Part shown: positions 14,535-21,804 of the stretch, one piece after another
Position numbering within the stretch: position 1 is the stretch's first letter
Layout of the letters: each line of letters begins with the position of its first letter
Assembly: GCA_002347125.1 (NCBI GenBank)
Contig: DDXG01000317.1
Span: 1-23,501 of the forward strand
Length of the DNA: 23,501 nucleotides
Origin: Phycisphaerales bacterium UBA2266
Lineage (GTDB): Bacteria; Planctomycetota; Phycisphaerae; Sedimentisphaerales; Anaerobacaceae
Direction of reading: 5' to 3'
Notes under the pieces: generated by a model
What the model was told of the DNA's origin: nothing
Database searches by the model: none
What the model saw: only the letters and a program-made list of their open reading frames with translations
Program-made: the position numbers and the translations under genes

Positions 14535-15467
14535 ATGGATACGCGCGTGGATATGTCGGTTGGGTTTGGGGGGCTGAAGCTGGGCGGGTGTGTGTTCACG
14601 GCGTCGGGGACGTGCGGGTATGCCGATGAGCTGGGCGGGTTTATGGACACGAACCGCCTCGGCGGGTTTATCACCAAGAGCATCACGCTCGAGCCGCGCA
14701 AGGGAAACCCGACCCCGCGGATCGTCGAGACGGATTCGGGGATGCTCAACGCCATCGGCCTGGCGAATATCGGCGTGGAGCGGTTCATCGAGGAGAAAGT
14801 CCCGCTGCTGGCGAAGATGAAGGCGGCGGTGTTCGTAAACGTCGCGGGCCGGGAGATTGACGATTATGTGGCGGTGATCGACCTGCTGGCGGGCGTGGAG
14901 GGGATTGCCGGCTTTGAGTTGAATGTGAGCTGTCCGAACGTCAAGCGGGGCGGGATCACCTTCGGGACCGACGTCGGACTGCTGCGGGAGATTACGGCGG
15001 CGGCCAAGGCGGCGGCCGCCGGTAAGATGCTGATGGTCAAACTGACGCCGTCGGTAACGAGTATCAGCGAGATGGCGACCGCGGCCGTTGATCCGGGGGC
15101 GGACGCCCTGAGCCTGATCAACACGTTCACGGCGATGGTGGTGGATATCGAGACCCGCCGGCCGGTGCTGGCCAACCGAACCGGCGGACTGTCCGGGCCG
15201 GCGATCAAGCCGATTGCGGTCTATATGGTGAACCGCGTGTACAACGAGGTGGCCAAGGAACGGGGGATTCCGATCCTGGGGATGGGCGGGATACGCAACG
15301 CATCGGACGCGGTGGAGTTCCTGCTGGCCGGGGCGACAGCGGTGGCGGTTGGGACGGCCAGCTTTGTACGGCCGGCCTCGGCGGTGCGGATCATGGACGG
15401 AATCGAGCGGTACTGCGAGCGGATGGGGGTCGGCGCCGTGGCGGAATTGACCGGGGCGTTGTTATAG
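14535..15467 (+). CDS. pyrD: Dihydroorotate dehydrogenase, class 1B catalytic subunit PyrD
   Basis: The 310-residue protein is a complete FMN TIM barrel. It has the opening GGLKLGGCVFTASGTCGYADE, the substrate region PRIVETDSGMLNAIGLANIG, the active-site base Cys133 in NVSCPN, NTFTAMVVDIETRRPVL, and FMN-phosphate loops GMGGIRNASDAVEFLLAGA and AVAVGTASF. Class 1B enzymes work with PyrK and oxidise dihydroorotate to orotate using NAD in de novo pyrimidine synthesis; the adjacent pyrK supports this subclass. No ribosome site is clear before the ATG at 14535, and an ATG at 14553 is a possible alternative. The AT-rich segment between the cassette and this gene may act as a new promoter. Confidence 0.93.
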   Translation: MDTRVDMSVGFGGLKLGGCVFTASGTCGYADELGGFMDTNRLGGFITKSITLEPRKGNPTPRIVETDSGMLNAIGLANIGVERFIEEKVPLLAKMKAAVFVNVAGREIDDYVAVIDLLAGVEGIAGFELNVSCPNVKRGGITFGTDVGLLREITAAAKAAAAGKMLMVKLTPSVTSISEMATAAVDPGADALSLINTFTAMVVDIETRRPVLANRTGGLSGPAIKPIAVYMVNRVYNEVAKERGIPILGMGGIRNASDAVEFLLAGATAVAVGTASFVRPASAVRIMDGIERYCERMGVGAVAELTGALL

Positions 15468-15468
15468 C

Positions 15469-15503
15469 GTGTATTGCGTGGTGTGTACTGGGTATTGTAT
15501 GGG
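15469..15503. repeat. G/T-rich heptad array of five 7-bp words after the pyrD stop codon
   Basis: One base after the pyrD TAG, the words GTGTATT, GCGTGGT, GTGTACT, GGGTATT and GTATGGG follow in strict 7-base phase. They end about 18 bases before the ribosome site of the SMP-30 gene. Confidence 0.65.
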
Positions 15504-15533
15504 TTGGGCCTGGTTATTCGAAAGGAGTTGCTT

Positions 15534-16409
15534 ATGAGCGGGACTCGATGGATTGTGATATGTGCAGCCCTGGTGGGGCTGGTCGGCGCCGGGTGCGAAG
15601 AGACTTCCCTGGTAGCGCCGGGGGCCCAGGTGGAGAAGCTGGCGGACGGATTCGCGTTCACCGAGGGTCCGGCGGCCGATGCCGCGGGCAATGTGTATTT
15701 CTCGGACATTCCCAACAATCGGATTCACAAGTACGCGCTGGATGGGACGTTGAGCACGTTCCGGGAAGATTCGGGCGGGGCCAACGGGCTGTTCTTCTGC
15801 AGGGAGGGCAACCTGCTGGCGTGCGAAGGCGGTGGACGGCGGCTGGTGTCGATATCGCCGGATGGCCAGGTGGCGGTGCTGGCGGATTCGTACGACGGCA
15901 AGAAGTTCAACAGCCTCAACGACCTGTGGATCGATCCCAAGGGCGGCATCTATTTCACCGATCCGCGGTACGGCAACCGCGAGGGGATGGAACAGGACGG
16001 CGAGCACGTGTACTACCGTCGGCCGAGCGGCGAGGTGGTGCGGGTGATCAACGACATGGTGCGGCCGAACGGCGTCATCGGGACGCGCGACGGCAAGACG
16101 CTCTATGTGACCGACCACGGGGGGGACATGACGTATGTGTACCGAATTGAGCCGGATGGGAGCCTCACCGACAAGAAGCCCATTGCGACGGTGGGTTCGG
16201 ATGGGATGACGCTGGATGCGAAGGGCAATCTGTATCTGACGAGCGGCGCGGTGCTGGTGTACAGCCCCGCCGGCGAGCAGATACTGCGCATCGAGGTTCC
16301 GGAGTCGCCGGCCAACGTGACATTCGGCGGCAAGGACCGCAGGACGCTGTTCATCACGGCGAGGACCAGCCTGTACGGGCTTCGCATGAGTGTCAAGGGG
16401 ATGTACTGA
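15534..16409 (+). CDS. SMP-30/gluconolactonase-family lipoprotein
   Basis: The 291-residue protein starts at an ATG with AAAGGAG six bases upstream and carries a lipoprotein signal ending in the lipobox LVGAGC (Cys21). The mature part is a six-bladed SMP-30/gluconolactonase propeller with DGFAFTEGPAADAAGNVYFSD (Glu44), NDLWIDPKGGIYFTDPRYG, RPNGVIGTRDGKTLYVTD (Asn179) and GSDGMTLDAKGNLYLT (Asp223). The Glu, Asn and Asp correspond to the divalent-metal ligands of the family. It probably hydrolyses a sugar lactone at the outer face of a membrane; the actual substrate is unknown. Its stop codon overlaps the next ATG by one base, so the two genes are co-translated. Confidence 0.85.
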   Translation: MSGTRWIVICAALVGLVGAGCEETSLVAPGAQVEKLADGFAFTEGPAADAAGNVYFSDIPNNRIHKYALDGTLSTFREDSGGANGLFFCREGNLLACEGGGRRLVSISPDGQVAVLADSYDGKKFNSLNDLWIDPKGGIYFTDPRYGNREGMEQDGEHVYYRRPSGEVVRVINDMVRPNGVIGTRDGKTLYVTDHGGDMTYVYRIEPDGSLTDKKPIATVGSDGMTLDAKGNLYLTSGAVLVYSPAGEQILRIEVPESPANVTFGGKDRRTLFITARTSLYGLRMSVKGMY

Positions 16410-17140
16410 TGGATGATATGACGACGATGCCGCAGATGGGAGCGCCAATGGGACCGCGACCTCGGGCCTCGGGGCTGGCGATTGCGAGTCTGATTCTGGG
16501 ATTGCTGGCGCTGCCGAGTTGCGGAGCGACGGGGCTTATCGGCCTGATTCTTGGGATCGTGGCGCTGTCGATAATCAGTACCTCCACTGAGCCGCTTGGG
16601 GGACGCGGCGCGGCGATATGGGGGATTGTCCTGTCGGCGGTGGGGATGGTTCTGTCGGTAGTACTGGTTCTCAGTGCGATTCTGATGCCGGCGCTTGTCG
16701 CGGCGCGGGGACAGGCAAGAAGTGTGGCCGTGATGGCTCAGGGTAAGCAGTTGGCCATGGGGATGTTGATGTACGCCGACGAGCATGAAGGGCGGCTGCC
16801 CGACCCGAAGACGTGGCCGAACGAGATCGATGCCTATGCCGTCAATCAGGCGTTCGATAATCAGGGGCGAATGGTCTGGGCGATGAATGAGGCGCTGGGG
16901 GGCGTGCGCACGGGTGAGATTGCCGATCCCGCACGAACGGTGCTTTTGTTCGCGGTTGAGTCGGGGTCGGCGGCCGCGGGCGGGCCCGAGTTGCTGGCCG
17001 ATCAGCCGCCGACACGGTATGGATACGTCGTTGTGTTCGTGGACGGCCACGTGGAGCGGGTCTTGCACCCCGATGCGCCGGACAGACTTGTCTGGGATCC
17101 GAGCGGCGAGGGGGGTGGGTCAGGGTCGGTCCAATACTGA
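16409..17140 (+). CDS. DUF4190 membrane domain fused to a pseudopilin-like C-terminal domain
   Basis: The 243-residue product begins with a proline-rich 20-residue tail, then a DUF4190-type pair of helices, ASLILGLLALPSC and GLIGLILGIVALSII, followed by a G-x-x-A-x-x-G-I-x-x-S helix (GRGAAIWGIVLSAVGMVLSV). A further hydrophobic stretch runs into ILMPALVAARGQARSVAVMAQGKQLAMGMLMYADEHEGRLPD. That last part is the hallmark of planctomycete prepilin-like (DUF1559/H-X9-DG type) proteins, after the pilin helix, and the C-terminus carries a YVVVFVDGHVERV segment like the H-x-DG strand of that family. There is no KxFTLIELL cleavage signal. It is therefore a membrane-anchored hybrid of unknown function, coupled to the SMP-30 gene by a one-base overlap. 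Confidence 0.7.
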   Translation: MDDMTTMPQMGAPMGPRPRASGLAIASLILGLLALPSCGATGLIGLILGIVALSIISTSTEPLGGRGAAIWGIVLSAVGMVLSVVLVLSAILMPALVAARGQARSVAVMAQGKQLAMGMLMYADEHEGRLPDPKTWPNEIDAYAVNQAFDNQGRMVWAMNEALGGVRTGEIADPARTVLLFAVESGSAAAGGPELLADQPPTRYGYVVVFVDGHVERVLHPDAPDRLVWDPSGEGGGSGSVQY

Positions 17141-17163
17141 TGCGTTGCCGGAGATTCTGACCG

Positions 17164-17646
17164 ATGAAGGCGATTGACTGGGCCAAACTGGCTGCCTGCC
17201 TGGGAGCCAGCCTGCTGGTGGCTGTCATAGGGGGACTGGCGACGGCCGCGGGCGACTTGAAGGGTTGGTACGCGGTGTTGGAGAAGCCGCCGTTCAATCC
17301 GCCGGACTGGGTCTTTGGCCCGGCCTGGACCATCTTGTACACCTTGATGGCGGTGGCCGCATTTCTTGTGTGGCGCCGGGGACTTTCGATGCGCCATGTG
17401 CGTCCGGCGATGGGGCTTTATCTTGCACAACTGCTGCTGAATGCGACTTGGACGCCGGTATTCTTCGGGCTGCACCGGACTGGCTGGGCGCTCGCGGTCA
17501 TTGTCCTGCTGTGGGGGGCGATTGTCGCGACGATAGTCGCTTTTCGAAGGGTGTCCAGGCTTGCGGCCGGGCTGATGCTGCCGTACATCGGATGGGTCAG
17601 TTTCGCGGCCGTCCTGAATGCGTGGATCTGGGCGGCGAATCGGTAG
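17164..17646 (+). CDS. tspO: TspO/MBR family tryptophan-rich sensory protein
   Basis: This 160-residue protein has five predicted helices and the TspO signature residues: WYAVLEKPPFNPPDWVFGPAW (35-55), then the first-helix partner ILYTLMAVAAFLVW, NATWTPVFFGLHR in helix 3, and LPYIGWVSFAAVLNAWIW in helix 5. TspO binds porphyrins and is linked to tetrapyrrole, oxidative or light stress control in the membrane. Length is normal for the family (about 155-160). It follows the DUF4190 fusion by 23 bases on the same strand and converges with nrnA. Confidence 0.93.
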   Translation: MKAIDWAKLAACLGASLLVAVIGGLATAAGDLKGWYAVLEKPPFNPPDWVFGPAWTILYTLMAVAAFLVWRRGLSMRHVRPAMGLYLAQLLLNATWTPVFFGLHRTGWALAVIVLLWGAIVATIVAFRRVSRLAAGLMLPYIGWVSFAAVLNAWIWAANR

Positions 17647-17712
17647 CACCGGGCCCACACGCGGCCGGGTCGGCTCGCCCCCCCCTGCCACCCTGCATGA
17701 TGCGGTTACGAC

Positions 17713-18723
17713 TCAGGGAACATCCGGCAGACGTGAGGCGATGAGGTCGTGGATGAGGCTCATGGCGTGGTCGATGGGGGCCGGTAGGAAGGTCCCGGCA
17801 GCGTTGGTGTGGCCTCCGCCGCCGAACTGCTCGGCGATTGCACGGACATTGACGGCGCCCTTGCTGCGCAGCGAGCAGCGTATCCGGCCGTCTTGCTGCT
17901 CGACAAAGATGGCGGCTACCTGCACGCTGCCGATGCGCTGGCATTCGCTGATGAGGTCTTCGGTGTCGCTGTAGGCGGCGCCGGTGCGGCGAAAGTCCTC
18001 GGCGGTGAGGTACTGGGCGGCATAGCGGCCGTCGAAGTGCAGGCTCATGTGGTCAAGCATCGCCGTCATGAGGGCGAAACGCTCCGACGTGAAGTTCTGG
18101 TAGAGCCGTGCGTAGACCGCGGCGGGATCGGCCCCGGCATCGATGAGTTGGGCGGCGATACGCAGGACGCGGGCGTCGGTGTTGGAGAAGCGGAACCAGC
18201 CGGTATCCGTGGCGACAGCGACGAAAAGGGCCGTCGCCATATCGGGTGTGACGGACCAGCCGGCGGATTGGATCAGTTCGTGGACCAGGACGCCCGCGGC
18301 GGCGGCGGTCGTGTCGGTGATTTCCACGCTGCCCAGACGGTCGCTCGTGGCGTGGTGGTCGATGACAAGGACCGGCACATGCGCCTTATCCAGCCAGCCG
18401 GCAAGGTCCTTAAGCTGGTTACGGCTGTTGGTGTCGACGATGACGACCAGATCATACCCCCCTGCCGTCAGTCGATCGACGGTCATAGCCTCTCCCAGGA
18501 TCGGGGGCAACCTGTCGAAGAGGAAGGCGTACCAGGATGGGATCGGCGACAACAGCAGCAGTTGCACGTCCTTGCCCTGCCGCCGCAGGGCCGCGTCCAG
18601 GGCCGCCATGCAACCCAGGGCGTCGCCGTCAGGCTTGCGATGGCTGGTCACGAGGATGCGACACGCGGCCTTGATTGTCTCGATGGCCTTTCTCATGTTC
18701 TCGAATCCAGGCAGTTTCCCCAT
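17713..18723 (-). CDS. nrnA: DHH/DHHA1 phosphoesterase, NrnA-like oligoribonuclease / pAp phosphatase
   Basis: The 336-residue protein contains the DHH-family metal motifs in order: DGDALG (32-37), DTN (97-99), DHH (122-124) and TDTGWF (172-177). It ends with the DHHA1 nucleic-acid-binding motif GGGGHTNAAG (301-310). NrnA degrades short RNAs (nano-RNAs, pGpG) and dephosphorylates 3',5'-pAp in the cytoplasm. The ATG lies one base after the ribF stop codon on the same strand, so translation is coupled. A ribF-nrnA association is common in bacteria. Confidence 0.9.
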   Translation of the reverse strand: MGKLPGFENMRKAIETIKAACRILVTSHRKPDGDALGCMAALDAALRRQGKDVQLLLLSPIPSWYAFLFDRLPPILGEAMTVDRLTAGGYDLVVIVDTNSRNQLKDLAGWLDKAHVPVLVIDHHATSDRLGSVEITDTTAAAAGVLVHELIQSAGWSVTPDMATALFVAVATDTGWFRFSNTDARVLRIAAQLIDAGADPAAVYARLYQNFTSERFALMTAMLDHMSLHFDGRYAAQYLTAEDFRRTGAAYSDTEDLISECQRIGSVQVAAIFVEQQDGRIRCSLRSKGAVNVRAIAEQFGGGGHTNAAGTFLPAPIDHAMSLIHDLIASRLPDVP

Positions 18724-18724
18724 G

Positions 18725-19705
18725 TCAACCCCCTGCTGCTGTGAGTGCGGCCTTTGCGTACTGGCAGTCTTGGGTGATATGGGCCGAGAGTTCGGCTTCA
18801 GACGGAAATTTCTGCTGGGGGCGGAGGCGTTGGATGAAGTCCATGGCCAGATGCCTGCCGGCCGCGTCTGGGACCTCTACGCCGATGAAGTGGGCCTCAA
18901 TGAGCAGGGTCTGGTCACGCCCGAGGGTCGAGGCCGAGCCAATGCTGAAGACGGCCGGTTGACCGCGTTCGACGGAACACACGGCATCCAGGTCGTCGCC
19001 GATGGCGGCGTAGCCGGCGTAGACCCCATGCGCGGGGATGACCTGGGGGGGCAAGGCCATGTTGACCGTGGGGAAACCCAGTTGGCGGCCCTTGCCTTTG
19101 CCGCGGATGACGGGGCCTGCCAGCCGGTAAGGCCGACCCAGGACAGCGGCCGCACGGGCAACCTCGCCTTCGGCGACCAGGCGGCGGATCAGGGTGCTGG
19201 AGACGCGGACGAGGCCGTCTTCGGGCAGCTTCACCTGTTCGGGTTCGACGACGGCGACCTCGAAACCGTACATGGCGCCAAGCTCTGCAAGGACTTCAAG
19301 ATTGCCGCTGCGGCCGGCCCCGAAGGTGAAATCGTGGCCTTCGACGACCAGCGACGGCCGCACGACGTCAACGATGAAACGTCGGACGAAGTCCTCCGGG
19401 CAGAGTTCCAGAAGGCGGCGGTCGGTTGGAATAACGTGGAAGTAGGTGGCTCCGAGGGTCGCCAGGAGATGCCTCTTCATCGCCGGTGGCGTAACGGACG
19501 GTGGGGCCTGGTCGGGCCGAAGGACGGCAATGGGATGGGGCTCAAACGTCATGACGGTCAGCGCGGCGGAACGCTGGCCTGCGCATCGTCGGGCGCGGGC
19601 CATGATCGCCTGGTGGCCCAGGTGCAAACCATCGAAGTTGCCGATGGTCAGGACGCCGCCGGGTTCTACGGCCGCCAATTCGTTGTACGACTCAATCGTC
19701 TTCAT
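18725..19705 (-). CDS. ribF: Bifunctional riboflavin kinase / FAD synthetase
   Basis: From the ATG at 19705 the protein has 326 residues. The N-terminal FAD-synthetase domain carries the nucleotidyl-transfer motif GNFDGLHLGH (22-31), FEPHPIAVLRP, VEGHDFTFGAGRSGN and the S-S-T-x-I-R motif VSSTLIRRLVAEG. The C-terminal riboflavin-kinase domain carries GKGKGRQLGFPTVNM, HGVYAGYA and IEAHFIG. It makes FMN and FAD from riboflavin. An upstream in-frame ATG (19732) would add nine residues, but AAAGGAG lies between the two and fits the 19705 start. A sigma70-type promoter is found at 19766-19794. Confidence 0.93.
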   Translation of the reverse strand: MKTIESYNELAAVEPGGVLTIGNFDGLHLGHQAIMARARRCAGQRSAALTVMTFEPHPIAVLRPDQAPPSVTPPAMKRHLLATLGATYFHVIPTDRRLLELCPEDFVRRFIVDVVRPSLVVEGHDFTFGAGRSGNLEVLAELGAMYGFEVAVVEPEQVKLPEDGLVRVSSTLIRRLVAEGEVARAAAVLGRPYRLAGPVIRGKGKGRQLGFPTVNMALPPQVIPAHGVYAGYAAIGDDLDAVCSVERGQPAVFSIGSASTLGRDQTLLIEAHFIGVEVPDAAGRHLAMDFIQRLRPQQKFPSEAELSAHITQDCQYAKAALTAAGG

Positions 19706-19765
19706 GGTCTGTTTGCTCCTTTGCGGGGGCACGACAGCGGCGTGCTGCGAGGGAGCAGGTGGACT

Positions 19766-19794
19766 ACTCTAGCCGCCGGTGGCCACGGGGTCAA
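19766..19794 (-). promoter_or_regulatory. Sigma70-like promoter for ribF-nrnA
   Basis: On the minus strand TTGACC (19789-19794) is followed after exactly 17 bases by TAGAGT (19766-19771), 61 bases before the ribF start. Matches are 5/6 and 4/6. A 12-bp palindrome GAAGACGTCTTC lies just upstream at 19804-19815. Confidence 0.6.
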
Positions 19795-19937
19795 TGCCGT
19801 TCTGAAGACGTCTTCGACTCTATGGGATAGACGCTTGGGGTGGCCGGATTGGTATGGGTCCGTGCCCGGTCGCGCGCAAAATACGCGAGTGGGACGGCAT
19901 GATGACCCCTTCGGGCTGTGGGCGACGATACGAGGCC

Positions 19938-21296
19938 CTATCGCTCCGTAAGATAGTGCCGGGCGAATTCGGCCATATCCGCGGCGTTGACGACGGGGTC
20001 GCCGTCAAGCGCAATGTCGCAGTCGGCGTTGTAGCCGGCCTGGCGGGGCTCCGCTCGCCAGGTGGCGGCGAATATGGCGAAATCGAACAGATTCACAGCC
20101 CCGTTGAAGTCGAAGTCGGCCGGGGCGATCACATCGGGGGCAGTATGCGTGAGGTAACCGGCCGAACGGTCGAAGCCACCGAAGGAGTTCGTGTTGCCGA
20201 GGATCGTGCAGCCGGTATCACTGCATCGCAGGATGCCGACGGCACTGTCGGCCGCCGAGCCGCCGCAGACAGCGTCCCAGAGGCGGGTGCCGGCGGAGTC
20301 GATGCGGACCACCCAGGCATCGGCCGCCATGCCCGTACCCTTCGTGCCGACGAGCACATAGCCGCCGCCCCGGCAGCGGCGCAGACCCTGGCAGGTCTCC
20401 ATATCCCCGGCGTCATACGTGTTCGTCCACTGGATGGCAAACGCGGCGTCGAGTTTGACGACGTAGAAGTCGCTGTCGAGGGCCGGGACGGGCGTGATGG
20501 TTCCCGCGACGATGTACCCACCGTCGGATGTCGGCTCCACATGGCAGGCGCTGTCGGCCCCGGCTCCGCCAAGGGCATGTTGCCAGAGCAGTCCACCGGC
20601 GGCGTCGGTTCGGATGAGATACACGTCGTCCCGCTGGTCGCCGAGGGACTGTGTCCGTCCCGCCAGCAGGAAGCCGCCGTCGGCCGTCTCACAAAGAGAC
20701 AAGGCCTGGTCGTTGAGATACCCGCCGTATGTCTTCTGCCAGAGCCTGCGGCCGGAGGCATCGAACCGGACCAGATACACCTGCATTTTGTAGGGGCCGA
20801 AGGAGAAGCTCTCGCCGGCGACGGCATAGCCGCCGTCGGATGTGCAGATAACGCAACGGCTGGCGTCGTCGAGGGCGCCGCCAGATGTCACTTGCCACTG
20901 GGGAACGGCGTCGGCGTTGATCTTCCCCAGGTAGAGATCGCGGGCGGTCATCTCCGCGTGGCTCATCCGGGAGCCGGCGATGACGTAGCCGCCGTCGGGG
21001 CACCTTGCCACGCTCTGTCCGCTGATCACTTCCACATCGTTGCCGACTGTCCGCTCAACGACGACCCGCCCGTCGGCATCAACGATCGCGATATACAGCG
21101 ATGCGACCGTTCTTCGCGGGACGGAGCCGACGACAACATACCCGCCCGTATCGGTCGCGGTCATGGCGTGACAGACGCCGTCCGCAGTGGACTCAAGAAC
21201 GGTCCGCCACCGGATGTCTCCGGGGCCGTCGGCACAGGCGGCCGGGGCGATCACACACACGGCGGCCAACGCCCATGGGGTTATCCACTCTCTCAT
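19938..21296 (-). CDS. Secreted seven-repeat propeller-like protein with C-terminal dockerin-like domain
   Basis: The 452-residue protein has a signal peptide ending near APAACA. Its body shows seven copies of a D-G-G-Y-x-V-A-G type motif (around residues 49, 100, 152, 205, 256, 309 and 359) spaced 51-53 residues apart, each after a W-containing strand and a lysine/arginine-I-D/N-A-x-G segment. This suggests a seven-bladed propeller, as in delta-60 repeat or FG-GAP-like proteins. Residues 394-448 form a dockerin-like pair of calcium loops, DFDFNGAVNLFDF and DCDIALDGDPVVNAADMAEF. Planctomycetes of the Sedimentisphaerales group carry many such dockerin-tailed secreted proteins. It would be exported and may dock to a cohesin-like partner; none is visible here. 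Target and ligand are unknown. A promoter candidate lies at 21460-21488. Confidence 0.75.
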   Translation of the reverse strand: MREWITPWALAAVCVIAPAACADGPGDIRWRTVLESTADGVCHAMTATDTGGYVVVGSVPRRTVASLYIAIVDADGRVVVERTVGNDVEVISGQSVARCPDGGYVIAGSRMSHAEMTARDLYLGKINADAVPQWQVTSGGALDDASRCVICTSDGGYAVAGESFSFGPYKMQVYLVRFDASGRRLWQKTYGGYLNDQALSLCETADGGFLLAGRTQSLGDQRDDVYLIRTDAAGGLLWQHALGGAGADSACHVEPTSDGGYIVAGTITPVPALDSDFYVVKLDAAFAIQWTNTYDAGDMETCQGLRRCRGGGYVLVGTKGTGMAADAWVVRIDSAGTRLWDAVCGGSAADSAVGILRCSDTGCTILGNTNSFGGFDRSAGYLTHTAPDVIAPADFDFNGAVNLFDFAIFAATWRAEPRQAGYNADCDIALDGDPVVNAADMAEFARHYLTER

Positions 21297-21459
21297 AACA
21301 GTGCTCCCATCGCATTATAGGCTTCCTTTACGGCGTCTACTCACGACACCGCTATTTCCAACACGTGCCCGCGGCATGGAAACCGAAGACACAACGCACT
21401 CCCCGCGTGTCAACGGAACCCGCCTGCACACAGCGATAATCGCCGCTCGCAACGAGTCT

Positions 21460-21488
21460 ATTCTGCCTCCAACTCATCGCCTTGTCAA
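21460..21488 (-). promoter_or_regulatory. Putative promoter for the secreted dockerin-like protein
   Basis: On the minus strand a perfect TTGACA (21483-21488) is followed after 17 bases by CAGAAT (21460-21465, 4/6). It is 164 bases from the start codon, so the leader would be long. Confidence 0.45.
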
Positions 21489-21676
21489 GTTAAATAATGT
21501 TGCAGACCCTGTTTTTACATATGTTTTACGCCCGCGGCGGGCCATGGTTACACGCCGGCCTCGCCATGCGCAGCCATTCTGCGACGCGCACCTCAAGCGC
21601 CTCAGCGAAAGAGGCCTCGCTTAGCCAACCATAGACCGCTATTGCTGTAGACGCACCGTGCGGAGGTATTGCTGAC

Positions 21677-21695
21677 GGGTTTTCCAGGAAAACCC
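21677..21695. promoter_or_regulatory. Perfect 9-1-9 palindrome, operator-like
   Basis: GGGTTTTCC, one A, GGAAAACCC. It is followed by an A7 tract, not a T-run, on the plus strand, so it is not a plus-strand terminator, and a one-base centre disfavours RNA hairpin use. It lies 48 bp (centre to centre) upstream of the second palindrome. Confidence 0.55.
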
Positions 21696-21725
21696 AAAAA
21701 AACACGGGTCCTGCCACAAAAAAAC

Positions 21726-21742
21726 TTGCAACTTAGTTGCAA
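21726..21742. promoter_or_regulatory. Perfect 8-1-8 palindrome, probable Fur/Zur-family operator
   Basis: TTGCAACT, one T, AGTTGCAA. The right half contains the TTGCAA used as -35 (21737-21742), so a bound protein would block RNA polymerase. The odd-centred inverted repeat fits Fur-family sites, and a Fur-family gene is the second gene downstream. The identity of the binding protein is inference. Confidence 0.6.
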
Positions 21743-21765
21743 ATGCCGCAAACGGACTGTATGGT
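21737..21765 (+). promoter_or_regulatory. Promoter for the metal-homeostasis genes
   Basis: TTGCAA (21737-21742), a 17-base spacer and TATGGT (21760-21765). The -35 overlaps the 17-bp palindrome and lies downstream of two A7 tracts that could act as UP elements. Confidence 0.55.
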
Positions 21766-21804
21766 GGTGGTTGGCCTGGTTTGTAGCCGTGCTCCATGTA
21801 AGGG

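Noticed and set aside
17647..17712. Bidirectional terminator between tspO and nrnA
   Set aside because: The 66-base gap is GC-rich but the possible stem is imperfect and lacks T-runs on either strand.
19706..19937. FMN riboswitch upstream of ribF
   Set aside because: The conserved RFN element motifs are not seen and the leader from the predicted promoter is only about 50-60 bases.
18143..21320. Long plus-strand ORFs opposite nrnA, ribF and the secreted propeller protein
   Set aside because: Antisense to clearly conserved proteins; no recognisable motifs.
21677..21702. Intrinsic terminator formed by the 9-1-9 palindrome plus following run
   Set aside because: On the plus strand the run is A, not T; on the minus strand the T-run precedes the stem. 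The loop would also be too small.
21526..21717. Minus-strand ORF of 63 codons in the long non-coding region
   Set aside because: No homology recognised, it overlaps the palindrome, and no ribosome site is convincing.
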